Shown here piece by piece: positions 1 through 14,715 of a stretch of 64,000 nt of DNA. The position numbers and the translations under genes were made by a program. Within the stretch, counting starts at the first letter, position 1; each line of letters opens with the position of its first letter. This stretch comes from Paracentrotus lividus (Eukaryota; Echinodermata; Echinoidea; Camarodonta; Echinidae): the NCBI GenBank assembly GCA_940671915.1, contig CALNVZ010003426.1, forward strand, positions 32,427,531-32,491,530. Direction: 5' to 3'. Under the pieces are notes generated by a model. That model did not search any database, was not told where the DNA came from, and saw only the letters and a program-made list of their open reading frames with translations.

Positions 1-3000
1 TTCTGGCAGCAATTATTTGTTGACCCATATAGTGGGAAAAAAAACTCATCCTTGCTGGATGGACACAAAATAACTCTTAATTAAAGTAAGGCCATTTTTC
101 TCAGGCCACTTTACTTAAAAAAGAAAAAATGAAAATAATAGATTAGTGATGATGTTAATTTACCAGCTAGACTTATCATCATTAAGAAGATATTGGATTC
201 AAAATTAATCCATATGCATGTCTGATACAATGTAACTTTGGTATCCAACTCCTACATTATATAGAAACTTGCAGCTGCCATCATACATGTATTCTAGTAA
301 AGAAATGAATGAATAGAGAATCCAGAGCAAGATGATAGTAGAAATGTAATTGAAAAGGGAAAGACATAATGATGCAGGGAAACATGTAATTTAAGGAAAT
401 GTATAATTAACAATTAAACAATGGAGAACGGAATTATGTTTGACAAAGTGGATGAACCGTACGCGCCTATGAAAAATAACGATAACTAATAACCAAAACA
501 ATTGATACAATTTAAATACGATTTAGGGAAAGGGCACTTAGCAGGAGGGCTTTTTACTAACTTTTCCACATGGGGTCCACTTTAAATTCTTTAGGGGAAA
601 CGACGCTTGGACTGTGACAATTGTTCCGAAAATGTCTATCATGGGTTAGGGTTGCAATATACGTTTTATATTAGATTTAGGATATGAAGGGTGTATGAAG
701 TCCAGGGCTGAAGCCAGCCATTAGATTAGTGTTGGGGATTGACCGCAGAGCGATTGTCGCCAGAGAAAATGCCAATTCTTTAAGGTCAGTCTGCATGGAT
801 ATTGAATTTGGTGTACTATGCGGCTGTTCGTGTTGAGCCATGCTCTTGGTAACCCTGTATCTCGTGTTATAGACTGTGATCAAACAGACCGGCCCACCTG
901 CAGTGTTTGCAATGTAGGATTAAATTGATCAGCGCTATGAGGTCACTACACATACGTTTCATTTCATTCTCTGGGATGTGTGCATAAAATGTGGGTTTAT
1001 TCGGGTACCAAGCAAAACTGTTTGTTAATCAGGTCTGTCTACAAGGCCATGTACCATATTATCGGATGAGAAAACAAACTATGTAAATATCTAATATACT
1101 ATCTAGACAGAATGTCCTGCTTTCATCATACTGTTTGAATTGTATTTTGTGGAGGCCTACATGCAACGCTGCTACATGTATAGATCTTTGAAATGGATCA
1201 ATTACATTACACAATGTAAAAATCAGTTCAGCAGCCTTCAATTCTCCCAAGATGATCTACTTTGTTGCCTACATGTAATATTTTGTTTGATAATTGAAAT
1301 AGCAGGCCTATAAACAGGAAAATAAAAATATGGGTACATACTAATATTTTGAGACTATTTGTATCATGAAATTTCCATTTGACTCTTATTTGTATCATTT
1401 TTTGGGAACAATTTAATCATTATGGGCCTCCAATTATTGAAAATAAAAACAAATGTTACTCTAAACTCTGTATATAATAGGCCTAAATGTTTTGGTTTTC
1501 ATTTAAAAAAAAATAAATATTGAATTCTAAACTATTTGTAAGTTGCTCACATACATGTACATGTAGCCTATTATCTTTATATAAATTACTTGCATTGTGT
1601 GAAGTTATCAGACTGAATATACATTTAAAGTGCGCAGAGCTCTCTTCTTAGTGTGACTGTATCAATTGGATGAGCCTTTGATGAGGCCTCTCGATTGATT
1701 ACTCACGCTATTCTTCCATGAAATTGAACTTGCTCACTCTCCCGCTATCAATTAGTGCATTCTGAGTAGTCTAATCCCCTGTCGACGTTAGGATTTCAAC
1801 CCTGTGCAATTAAAAGGAGTACCATGCCTGATATTGCAGACTAAATTTATATGAAACAAAGATATGTTTTTGACATACAGCCAGTAGAAGTTGGGTAGAA
1901 GTTGGCATTGGCTTCATTCAAGACTTGATAATTTAATTCAAGTGGAAGAAAGGCAGTTGTATATAGTTTTTCAGAACAGAACATATTCTGAGTCTTGCCA
2001 TATCATTTCACAATCATTTTCTATGACTCTGACTTTTTTTTAAAAATGGGATTAAAAAGATGAAAGCACTTGAACAAGGCTACATTTTGGCTAATTGCAC
2101 TATCCCTAATTGGCATCCATATTTTCTATTAATTGCACTGTTACTATATTAATAAGTTTACTGCCATGAAAGATACATGTAGAAAGGGAAGCTAGGTGTA
2201 TAATTAAAAAATTCTTTGTTAGATTATGAGTAGGGCCTACATACCAATAGCCTGTTCTTAGAATACTCAATCATTTTTGTTGTTAATAATTGTGTATTTA
2301 ATATAAAATATTAGAAATCATGTCTATATTTTACATTATTCAGAGAACAAAGAAAATACCACTTGAAAGAAATGTTTATTATGAATGATTCATCTTTGAA
2401 ACTGAAGAGGTGAAGTTTGTATCTAAAAAGAGCAGTAGCTGATTGCTACATTCTTGGCATTTCAAATCACTTGAAATAATGCTCCAGGGGATTTGAGATG
2501 GAATGGAAAGATCTGTTTACATCGGATAACTAATCTGGATTAAGTACTGAGTGTGAACACAGCATTCAATAGACCAAACAAATTACATTGAGATACAATA
2601 TGCAGTCCATGTACAAATGACAAACTTGATAGTTTGCATTTTGCAATTTGAATATTTTTACTGCTAGAATTAATTAAAAGTGTCTCAACTACTCAATCAA
2701 CAAGAAAGAGAGAGAGAAAAAATATAGGCCTATAGCAAGGACGTTGAATGTAATCCATTCTATTGAAATACATCTAGAGAGAAATTATTCCTCTCCCAAT
2801 AAACATTGGATTAAGTTGTCAAAATTACCACCTACCTGTGCATTCAATTAACTGGAACAAGGTATTTGTGAAAGTGGTATAAAAAAGCAAAAACTGGAAT
2901 GTCTAAATTTGAAATTAAAAATTAAGGAGAATTAAAAATCATTAAACTGGTTCATTTGAATGCAATCAAGGAAATATACACACACACACACAAAAAAGAA

Positions 3001-4189
3001 GAAGAAAATTAGAAGCAAATGAGAATTGCTGCAAGAAAATATTTGAACATAATGAAGGCAATCATATGAAATAATGTCTTCATAGATCTTTTGTGTTTTA
3101 TAGTTTAAAGTTTATGTGTGAATTGGGTGGATGGTGATCAGCGTTGAGATAGAAATGAAACCTAATCCCTGGTGCATGAGATCAATATCTTGAAAATGTC
3201 AGTCAATATGAGGGGTTATTAGAGTCTATGATTTATGGGTGGATGGTGCGATGTCTGGACTATATCTGGGAGATTTTCAATCAGTTTCAATGTAAGCCAG
3301 AGATGAATTATAACTTTCCCTTTCACTTAAATTGTTTTAATTCAATAATGCATTCAGATTGGTTTTCATATTTACAACCAGTGTTGAAATTGGGTGGCGA
3401 TTATACCCATTCAAAGTAGACCAGTTATTCCTGTTGTGTAGTAACGCATTAAATCTTACTTGTAAAATGTACTGGTTTTTGTGTGAAATGGCAAAAAACT
3501 TCAAAATATTCCTGACACATAGATTGACTGCCCATAGTGCCTGCGATTAAATTAAAAAGAAATATATATTTTTTATATTTCAAAATGATTTTCATACAGT
3601 GGATTGGGCTTTTTTTAAAACCATACATCTTTGTATTTAATTTAGATTCTTGTTGTGTTATCTTATATCTGTCCTTTGCTGTCAATACCTCATGAGTCTA
3701 ATTGATTGCCTTCCACTACATGTAATCCTCTAAATTGAAGATGAGATTAAGTTAGAGACATTAAGCTTCCCTCATTTATCTTCTCAATTTGAGGCTATTG
3801 CCCAATCTGTTTTGTTTGTTTGTTAGAAAGAATAACAACTAGAAATTCACAGATTGAAGCAATAAATCGTCACAAAATCTTGTGTAAGGGTTTGATCATA
3901 GATCATACAAATCATAAAATGTAGCCAAAACTAAAGTTTTATTATTTTGTTTTGGTGCAGGGGAATGAATTAAGGAAACAAAAGACAAATTTCATTGATT
4001 GATTTTGTGGAAAATGTATATGTAAACGCCGTGAACGATATTAATAAAAGAAGGGGTGTATTTCATTTATTGTAATGTAATAGATGAAGTACAACAAATC
4101 AAATTCTGTGGGTGTGTGGCTCTACAAATTGTACACAAGAGAAAGAGGAATAGAAGCAAAAGCAAGGGAGTACATGAAGAGAGAGAGAG

Positions 4190-4207
4190 NNNNNNNNNNN
4201 NNNNNNN
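4190..4207. other. Assembly gap (18 N)
   Basis: Run of N directly after a GA dinucleotide tract, so the gap probably reflects an unresolved microsatellite. Confidence 0.98.
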
Positions 4208-4479
4208 CCAAGGAAATAGAATTGATCATTACTGAGGACATAAAAAAATGATACAACACAACACCTAACAAAAAAGGAGAAGCTTCCATGACTTCAAAAG
4301 AAATTTGATTCTGAATGTAGGTCGACATGGATACTTGAAAGTTGTAAGAATTCAGTAATCTGAACTATTCCTAATTTCCTTGAAAATGACATGTCTTGTC
4401 TAGCCGTGGTTTTCGTGGTATTTGTGGTTCAACCTCCTACTGAGATGATAGGAAGATAAGAAGGGTAATCCCCTAGATA

Positions 4480-4760
4480 CACCTCAAAATACCACCCCTT
4501 TCTTGCACTGCAAACACTATACACCACTCCTTTTGGGCTAATATATGATGTTTGCAAATGAATATCTTCCTATTCTACATGTACAACATACCAAAATACA
4601 AAATACCACTCCTTTGTGGGCAATATATGATGTTTGCAAATATATTCCAAGCCTACGTGCACAACATGTGAACACATGTACATGTAGGCCTACAATGTTA
4701 CAGACAGGGAACCTCCAGCCCCAATAGGATCAAAGCAAAATCATTTACAATGTTTGCAAA
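4480..4760. repeat. Decayed tandem repeat, two to three copies
   Basis: The words AAAATACCACTCCTTT and ATATATGATGTTTGCAAAT recur about 95-100 bases apart near 4490-4560 and 4597-4640. A weaker third copy (ATGTTTGCAAATAATTTCC) lies near 4750. Confidence 0.6.
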
Positions 4761-6299
4761 TAATTTCCAAGACAATGCTTTTCATCGGTGGTGCATGATA
4801 CTGGAACAATGACAGGTTGCATTGAAAAGCTATTTTTGGGATGGCATAAATTCTAACAAATCTGCAAACAAAAAGTTTTCCCACAGTTATATTGATATTT
4901 AAAAACTTACTCATGTATTTGCTTGTTTTGCGTGTTTTGCTGCTAAGGAACGGCATGGTTCATTTTCAGAGAGCAATTACTTTCTTAAAAAGTCTTCACA
5001 GAGAAAAGTACTTTTTATAATCTATTCTATTTCCTCAAAGCACATTTGCTCTTAACAAAATACATGTAGATGAATAATCCTTCATACAACGTACTTTAAC
5101 CAAAGGGACTGAAAGACAACTTGTTAAAGTTTTTTCACTAAACAAAACACTTTACATGTAGGTAGTATTATCGGCTAACTTGTATCGTATTGATTGTTAT
5201 AATTTTCTCAATATCCAAAAAGCAGAATTTCTCTTGATTATCTGAAATGGCACATTGTTTTTTTATTACATCTGAATGGTCTTTTCCACTACCAAAGAGG
5301 CCTGAGGGACTGTATTCACTTTTTTTTTTTTTTTTTTTTTACAGATAGAGTGTATCTGTAGAGATTTCTTTGCAATCTTTTCAATTTTCAAATAGCATGT
5401 CTTCCCTTTATTGTGAGTGTGTACATGTCCAGTATGTGGGAGGATGTTGGATGTGTTTCATCTAATTGGAGTGGATGGATGGCAAGATGGGGTTACATTA
5501 CAGGAACTCAGTGCAATACAATCTCTGAGATTAGATAGAGAAAGGCTTAATTGGACAGGTGCACGGTAACACACCTGATCGTCGGGAAACAAATGTCTGC
5601 ACGGCTACTTCTCATTATTTTATCAAGCTTCTTGTTTATGCTCTTTCTCTTCTAAATTGTACATTGTATTCTTCTTCTTCTTCTTCTTCTTCTTTTTAGG
5701 TCACCAAATTATATTTTATAATTAAAACCAGTCCAGTGTTGGACATAGGACTTACAATGTATGTATTCTATATTTAATGTTTGGCGTAGAAATTGTCATC
5801 TATTTTTCCAATGTATTTGTGCATGAATGTATTTTATTTTCAGTCTTTTTTCAATGAGTTTGTGTTTATTAATCTTGTAGGATTATTGATTTTTAGTTAT
5901 TGCTTTTTATAGATTTTTAAGCCTTAAAGATAAACTTGAATTCTGGTAATGACAGAAAATAACTTTTGACAGAATCCAACTGAGTCTCAGTTCAAAACTA
6001 TAAATACTTTCTATCCAATGATTTAGGAGAAAATTTAATAGCTGATTAATATTACCCAATGAACACCCAATATTTGTATATGTATGTAAGAAAGGGAAAA
6101 ACAAATATCAGAATAAATTTTAGTTTAATTTTACAGTTTTTCTCAATTTACAATTTATTTTACATACACAGTACCAAGATTGGTTATAATATAATTCATG
6201 TAGGCCTACTTTAAAGGTGGATTACATATTCTGTGAAAGAATGATATATTTGCATATATTTTAAAATCTAAATGTATTTATCATTTATTATTTTTCCAG

Positions 6300-6434
6300 T
6301 TGAAAGTTTGGGAGTTGACCCAGCTCTAGAAGTAGACCTGATCCAAGGAGTTTACATGAGTGCTGTAGATTCACCAGACGTCACACAGGTAGCAGGGCAC
6401 CCACATAGCTATGGACCTGCATTCAATTTTGAAG
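6300..6434 (+). CDS. NELL: NELL exon: start of mature protein and LamG domain
   Basis: Reads [19 protein letters not shown] and on to AFNFE. The LG(V/I)DP start is typical of mature NELL directly after signal cleavage. The acceptor is TTTTTCCAG at 6291-6299. The exon opens with the last two bases of a split codon and ends one base into a codon before GTTTGT. The open frame runs past the donor into a (GA)n tract that is not coding. Confidence 0.88.
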
Positions 6435-6504
6435 GTTTGTACAATATTATTAAGATGGTGGCGATGAAGAACAAGTGTCCCAAATCTGGAAAGAATGAAA
6501 GAGA

Positions 6505-6572
<68 letters not shown>

Positions 6573-9500
6573 AGCGAAGACAGACGAACAAACAGAGAGA
6601 GATGCTAATATGGACAAAAAATGAAAGAGAGAGAGCGAGAGAGAAAGAGAAGAAATAGCGACATACCTGAACATGTGAAGAGAAAACAGGATGAAAAGAG
6701 ATAGACAGAGAATTTCAGAGAGAGGAAGAAGGAGAGACAGACAAATAGAAAGGGACATAAAATATAAAAAAATAAAAGAGGCAGAAAGAAGGGTACATTT
6801 TTAGAGAGTGGGGGAGAGAGAAAGACAGATACAAATGTAAGGATAAGGAAAATGCACTGACACAAAAAAAAAGAAGAAGGAGGAAAGACACTGAATGATA
6901 TGCCCTCCAAAAAAAGAAAAAGACATCCCAAAATATATATAATGCACATGTACATGCTGTATGAAAAATGCCAGGAAAAATTGTAATGCTCTGATATTGA
7001 TATCTATAATGTAGGTGAATCAAGGACCATTGAAGCTAATGAAGAGACTTATCAGAAGATGAAGAATTTACTGGCAGGGAGAGTGCCTGAATTTACTGTC
7101 TATGCTACTGTGTATCAGAAGAAGAGAAATAGTGGTAGCATTGTGTCTATTACTGTGGGAAGAATAAGGTAAGTCAGATCAGCAGTGATTTAAAACAAAC
7201 CTGAAACTTTGGTAAATGCTTTCAGCCATTTCCATGTCCTGAAACTTTCATGAATTGAAAAAAAAAAGTGTTTTGATTATTTTTATCCTTGTATTTTGCA
7301 GCTCGAAACTTTGGGGAATCTTGACCCGTCATCAAATTCCGATTAAAAAAAGAATTCTAAAAAGCTCATTTTTATCTTGATAGAATACTTGTAATGTCAA
7401 ATAAACACAGGAAATCGTGTCTGAGGTATTACACGAATTTTACAAATGATTTGAATATAAAGAGCTAATAAATGGGATGCCCACCATATTCTTCCTGAAG
7501 TGTCACACTTTATTTCCAATAATCTGATTAAATTGTAGGAAAATACAATGTATATCAAATGCATTCAAAATGTTTGTCAAAAAAATTTTCAACTGTATCT
7601 AATATGATTAGAAATGATTTGAGCATCCCGTTTGGCTCTTGAAAATTCAAGTTATCCGTAAAGTCATACATTAGCTTTGCAAGCAGCTTAGTGAAATATA
7701 TTTGTACCTCCACTCTTTCCTGGTTGTACGATGGACCAAACTGCAATAAACCAACTATACACCCTGTGTAATAATTGCATAGTGTTCATTGTGTAATTAC
7801 TTGGTGTGGGCCTGTATCGTATATGATCTCATTCGATGGTCACTAAATTAATCACTACCTTCAGTTTGGTTGTGATATCCTGTTTGTTATGTCGGCTAAT
7901 GAATGCATAATTACAAATACATTGTAGGTCGGGTGGGCTATACTCGTTAAAATTTAGTGATGATCACTGTACAATGTATTACATATACAATTATATACTG
8001 TCTTGCTAACAGGCCTAGGCCCCTACATATAAACATGAGCAGTGAAATCAAATTCATAGGACCACTATTAAACGTTTTATCTGTAAAAGAGCTTTCTTTA
8101 GAAAAACCCATGTGAGCTACAAAAGAGTATAAACTGCTGTTAACGTACTGATGGAAATCCAAAGATGTTTTTTTTTTTTTTTTTTAAAGGAGCTATTTGT
8201 ATAGGTGTCCTTGGCACATAAAGGCTCAAAAAGCTTTGAAACACAAAATTATCCTGTTGATTTTTGGTTGTTTTTGCTACATTTTCAGATAAAGAAAATG
8301 GGCTCCACTGAAAAGAACTTTCAATATACAGTATACATGTATATTCCCTCTTTACAAGGCTTCCCCATGAGCGTTAGTGATCTTGGCAATGTTATTTAAC
8401 AAAACAGTGAACGGATATTTCAATGGTCTATTTTTACATTGTACAATAAAGTTACCTTGTACAAATAGATCTGCTTCCTTCTATATACCAGTACATTTAA
8501 AATTCTAAAGATATAGGAAGGCTTAAAGGGGTAGATCAGTAGTTGTAAAGGCAAAGAAATCCTACTGAAAGTGATTCCATTATACAAAAATATGTGTTAT
8601 TCTTGCCATGAATTATGGCAAATTCTAGTGTATAATCCGAGTCAACGTAATTTTAATATTTATTTATGCCAATGCCTAGAGAGGCAACATTTTTTCTTTC
8701 CATTTAAGCCATTTTTTGATCAAATGTGCTTAAATAAACGGTGAATATTGTATTTAAACAATATAAAAAATATTTCCAGCTAACAAAGTTATTAAATATG
8801 CAAAGTCCTATATCTTCCACTTAAAAAAAAGAAAAGAAGTAAAATAGAGGTACATGCACCTCTTACTGAGTTCTGTTTCTATATTGGGTGTGCTGTGTCT
8901 GTTAAATTAACGCACCCCAGAATAGCAGTTGGCGTGCCCATATATCACGGTAGGAAACAGCTAATTACCCAGTATTCATCAGGATTGTACCCTTTTGATG
9001 TGACGTATCAATAACTATAGTTATTAATTGTTAGTCAATCTATGAATCACGCTAACTGTATTCTTACTCATCTGTTGCTATAGAAACTGCATCGCTCTCC
9101 AGGAATGAGCATGTAGCTATATATAGACAATGATGTAACTATATACAATAAAGAAGGAAGATTCTGTTGCTAACAAAGAGATTATAACATTTTTTGTATA
9201 TCAAGGTTATCAGGAAATAATAATGATTTCCTGATGAAGTAATAATTTCCTGATAATGATGTAACTTGATCCCTTAGGGAATTCATCTGTCTTTGCTTCC
9301 CATGTTCAAGTCCATATAGAGCTCGATCAAGCTCCAGTGTAAACAAAGCTGTTTCATTGTAATCTGTCTTCACATATATTTTAACAATAACAGATGTGTT
9401 CTTGACCTAATGAAATTTAAAAAAAAAGAGAAAAATGGGGAAATTAACAAAAAAAGCCAAAAAACAGTAATTTACTTTTATTGGAGAGGGTGAAAGGCAT

Positions 9501-12500
9501 ATTTTCTTGATTGTATTTTCGTGATAAGATTGGAAAAGATGCATGTACTGCTCTCAATGGTTTACTTTGAATATGGAATATTTCTTTTTATATTTTTAAC
9601 AAAAGTCATATTTTACTCAGTATCTTTGAAGTTTGACTGGTTTCACTAGCAATGAAGGGTTTGATTGTACACTAAATAATCTTTCCAGACCAGAAGACGA
9701 GTGTGGTTCCGAGAAAAACCCATCCACTCTTGATGAATTGGTGAAATGAGTCATTATGGTAATGGCACGCTTGGGAAACTAGTTATATTCATGCAACTCA
9801 TATCATGTCGCACAAAATAAATACTTGCACTCATCAAAGCCAAGGCAAGAATGAACAGAAAATATGAAAAACACAATCAAAGTTACGAGGAAAGATATTA
9901 TATTTCTTTATTCTGTCTTTTTTTGGTGTTTTTTTTGTGGGAATAAGTTACGCTATATATCATTTTGGTTCTTAAATACATCTTTGTGAGTACATGTGGA
10001 AGGACGAATTCAGCTTCTACTACACCCATGACAGCATGGTGAATGCAGACTGAGTTGATTCCCTACCCATTCAGTTTTTAATAATTGTAATCATGCATTA
10101 CATATCATTCTGGTTTTTAGATACATGGAAATGAATTCTGCTTCTACTACATTTTGTGCACCCATGATGGTGTGGTCCAAACTGAGTCAATTCCCTACCC
10201 ATTCAGATGTTAATAATTGTATTCATGTACCTCATATCATTTTGTACTTTTAGATAAATGGAAATCTTTGCAAGTACGCGGCCTGAGTCGATACCCTAGG
10301 CTACGCATTCAAATTCAAATAGTTGTATTTTATGCACATTGTGGTTTTCAGATACATGGAAATCTTTGCAAGTACGCGGAACAATGAATTCCGCTTCTAC
10401 TACACCCATGACGGTGTGGTCCAAACTGAGTCAATACCCTACCCTTTCCAAGCCGAACAATGGTATAAGATTGCAGTGACAGTCAGCGGGTCTCAACTCA
10501 AACTCTCTGTTGATTGCAAGGAGAATACGACCAGGCAGATCAGAATACCAGACCTGGACTTTGATAAGCCAGGATTGAAGATTTACGTTGGTCAGAGAGG
10601 TGATAGGACATACTTCAAGGTATGTAAATGTCTCAGAAGTACTTTAGCAACACCAACCTAGCAGTCTTGAACCACACATTTTATTCATATCCAAACAGTC
10701 AACATTTTGTTCACTTAGTCTAGAAAGTGGAAGTATATTGAATGATTGAACATCTACGCTATGCACTTTACAACAGACAATTCCTCAAAATTTCATATGA
10801 AATCATTGATGGAACAAGAACATATTTGGTTGAGGTATATCTACTGTATATATGAACATGTAAATGGAACAATAAGAGGACATAGTTTAACAGATTCTTA
10901 TTTGCTGCAATTCAAGTTGGGCTTTAAGTGATACAAAATTGCTCAAATACAACGCTTAAATTACAAACTACACCATTGTCCTACAGTTGTACCTTATGTT
11001 CATTAATTTGGCTTTTATTGTAACATTAATGCTTCTTCAACTACTATCTGCTCAATCAATTCTAATTTTGTTTTCTTTTTATATTCATATATTTTTAAAT
11101 TGCAGGGCACATTACAAGATGTGAAGCTGATAGCCTCTGCTCAAGGCTTTGTTGCTCAATGTCCTTACATGGGTAGATCATGTCCTACATGTGCTGAATA
11201 TCACACGATGGTTGAGACTATAACAAGACTAGAAAACCAGCTCCATCAGATGGAACTCAAGGTAAGTGACTTATTTAATTAAGATTAAATCTTTTTATCT
11301 TTCCAAATGATTAAAAAAAGACGTTCATGTATTTACAGGGATGTAGTAACATTGAATGATACATGTATTCAAATCACATTTTATTCGATTTAGCTTATTT
11401 TGCCAACATAATTATAAACACTTAGGTCAGTCTGTTATCTCTTCAAAATTACAAGCTTATTGCTTGCTTTACCTTCGAGATATCAATGATTTCATACTAA
11501 AATCTTACAAACCATCCCGAATGGTTTATAAAACCATGTGCTTTCCACAAAGCACAACATACACCCATTTCCTGTTGTATAGTCCCCATCCCTAGCGGCC
11601 TGCTGAGCTAGCAAGAGAGGGTACTGGTGTTCGGCTGTATGCTTGGCATTGTTTGTTACACTGTTTTAAGGTAGTAAATGACATCCATTTGATCTGAAAC
11701 TTTCAGTAGTTTGTTTCTACTGTTGGAACAATATAATTTTATTAATCTTGATCCAATTGCTCTCGTTTTTGAAAGCTACCCAATCCCTTTAAAGAATATA
11801 TTCAATAATCCATGATATTAAAAAAAAGTAATATATAAAATATTAAAAAAAGAAATGTCCCTGCCCCTTGCAAATAAAATTGGAACAAAATTTTAGAATT
11901 TGAAAAAAATTTTGTTGGTGATAATAGTTTAGTTGAGACTGATTCCATACCAAAACTAAAAACTCTAACAAAAAATAGGAAACGGAAAGCAAAGCTTGTA
12001 AGCTATTAAGTGGTAAAATAAGTGACATTGATTGAAGCTTCTTATAGGCATGTTAGAAATTTGATAGCAAATTTAAAGGGTGTTGAGTGGTTAGAATGAT
12101 AGGATGGAGTAGTTGTTAGGGAATCATCACTTTATTGCAACATCAAAAATTGATCAAAGGAATATGATTACCGTTTCAAACATAAAAGCAGATTATGCCC
12201 ACATGTATTATTAACACATATGATTTATGGGAGAATAATTCAAGCTATGCGTGTTAGATACTGGACACCGAAAAGCAACGTATGCGTGTTTGGAGAGTAA
12301 TTAAACTTATTTCTGGTCAGGAAGCGTCTATTGTTTACTGAGTAACCTACGTCAGATTGATTGAAGGTTTAATAGAAATACATGCCAGGTAAAGTTTGTG
12401 ACCCTTGACCCCTGAAGGTCAGGAATCACTTTCATTTTCTATTCATTAAAACAATCCATAATAAAAACCAGGATATTAATATTTGTACTTTAATTGGATT

Positions 12501-14413
12501 AAACAAACAAATAATATAAAACATCTGGAAATCACAATTTGTATTGATTTTGGCAGATAATTTACCTCAATGATTCATCAGACTATTAGATAGGAAGTAG
12601 CTCGGTCAGCTGTTTGAAAGGTTTTCCCATCTGTTTTAATTTACGATGAAGGTCATGTACTTTTGTAGTAGTATACCGGGTAACCTTCATAACAGCATAA
12701 TTTCAGGAATCTTACTTTCCGGATCTAATCATGAGTATATACTTACTCCCACTAGTTAGTACATTGTGTATCAAGAGAATCAGAAGAGATGATAAAATAT
12801 ATTTTATAATTTTTGGCTTATCTTCGCCAAAGTGTTCTATGATTGCAGTCTAACGACTTTTTCAAAAATAATCCCCCCAAATTGTTTTTTTTTTTTTAAT
12901 CAATTAGTTTAGTTCAAAATATTGATATGGTCTGAATATGGCAAGGTCAAGTTTTAAAAAATATGGCAGGTAACACACAGGACATGTAACAAACGGGACA
13001 GTTATTTCCTGAAATATTTTTTCATTAAACATTTGGTGTAGCCAAGGTGTAGCAACATCTTGTGTAAAAAATTCCCGCTGATAAGACAAAAGAAACATAA
13101 TACAACACACAAATGTAAAAATACTTATTGTGTTTCATTATTAAGGTGGAAGGGGAAGTAATAAAACTACATAAGCTCAGCAACTTTTGTGAGACTTTTC
13201 TGAGACATGAATACTTTAAGACTAAAAAAATAGAAAGTTATGTGCTAGGTTAGTTACAGTTTCACCAGAAGTAGTATTGAAACAGAAAATACATACTTTT
13301 TTGTTGTACTCCTATGATAAACCTTAAAAAAAAAATGATTGAAAATAGGCATTTTTTATGCATTTTTTTCATGAATATTAATGAGCCTTGTGATATCATA
13401 TGACCTTGAAATGACTTTTTGTCCTCATTTGCATCAAGTTCATTTCACACCCTTTATGGTGATATATGACACATTATATATACCTTTACAAACCCACTGA
13501 CACACTTGAAACACAAATGGTCGAAAGGTTGAAAAAAATCACCACCTACACTTGTAAATTTACAAGTATTTAAGACCTTGCCCTAAAATGAAACTAATCA
13601 TATCAAACAGTTGAAAAAGCCCACACGTATTTTGTCCCAGTAGACAAGACTATAAAGAACAAGTTCGTGCAAGCCAGCGCTTAGTGGAGTCATTTAGGAA
13701 ACCACTATTGCCATTGTTAGTCTACCGGTATGTGTGGGTGAACATTTTTTTGTACTGTTAGGTTGTTGAAAATTGTAAGATAATAGTAAAGTGCAGACCA
13801 ATTAATACACCCAAACAGGATCCAAGTAAAAAAAAAAAAATGTACATGTACGACCTCTGTATTATATTTTTGTTACATTACATTCTGTTTTGGGGTAGAT
13901 TTTACTACATGTAATACCAATAAATCTTCAACTGTGAATATTCCCTTTAAATACCTGACTATTTCTGTTTCTATTTATTTTATAGTTTCAAGTGTCTGAG
14001 GCCCGAATTGATGAGTTGGAGTCATGTTCATGTGATAAAGGTTGTCATGTGAACGGAGAATTAATGGAACATAATTCAAGATGGACAGAAGACTGTTTGG
14101 ACTGTACATGTCAGGTAAATAAACCCCACTAATCATCACTTTCTCACTCATATTTTAGTTTTGATGCAATAATTTGTTCTTTGATTGTACTTTCGCTTTA
14201 CTGTAGTTGTCACAGTCATACTTAACTTATTGTTACCCCACAATCATCATCATCATCATCATCAACATCATCATCTTAGTTATCAGCTTCAACATCATCA
14301 TCATAATTATCATCATCATAATCATCATCATCATCATTATTATTCACCTCATCATCATCATCATTTTCAACATCATCAACAACAACAACAACATCATCAT
14401 CATCATCAACATT

Positions 14414-14445
<32 letters not shown>

Positions 14446-14617
14446 CATCCTCATCCTCATCATCCTCATCATCATCATCATCATCATTTTCAACATCATC
14501 ATCATTATCATTATCATCATAATTATCATCATCATCATTATTATTCACCTCATTATCATCATCATCATTTTCAACATCATCAACAACAACAACATCATCA
14601 TCATCATCATCAACATT

Positions 14618-14649
<32 letters not shown>

Positions 14650-14651
14650 AC

Positions 14652-14715
<64 letters not shown>

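Larger units (their letters stand above)
1..6299. other. Upstream region or first intron of the NELL gene
   Basis: No coding exon could be supported here. All open frames are short, without domain sense and without matched splice sites. The stretch is AT-rich and holds an 18-base N run, a decayed two-to-three copy repeat near 4480-4760, a poly-T run near 5321-5340 and a (TTC)n tract near 5671-5693. The NELL exon at 6300 begins inside a codon, so at least one upstream exon with the signal peptide must exist, either here unrecognised or before the window. Confidence 0.6.

Noticed and set aside
6435-6955. Frames rich in Arg/Glu or Leu/Ser beside the first NELL exon
   Set aside because: Read-through of the (GA)n tract after a good splice donor.
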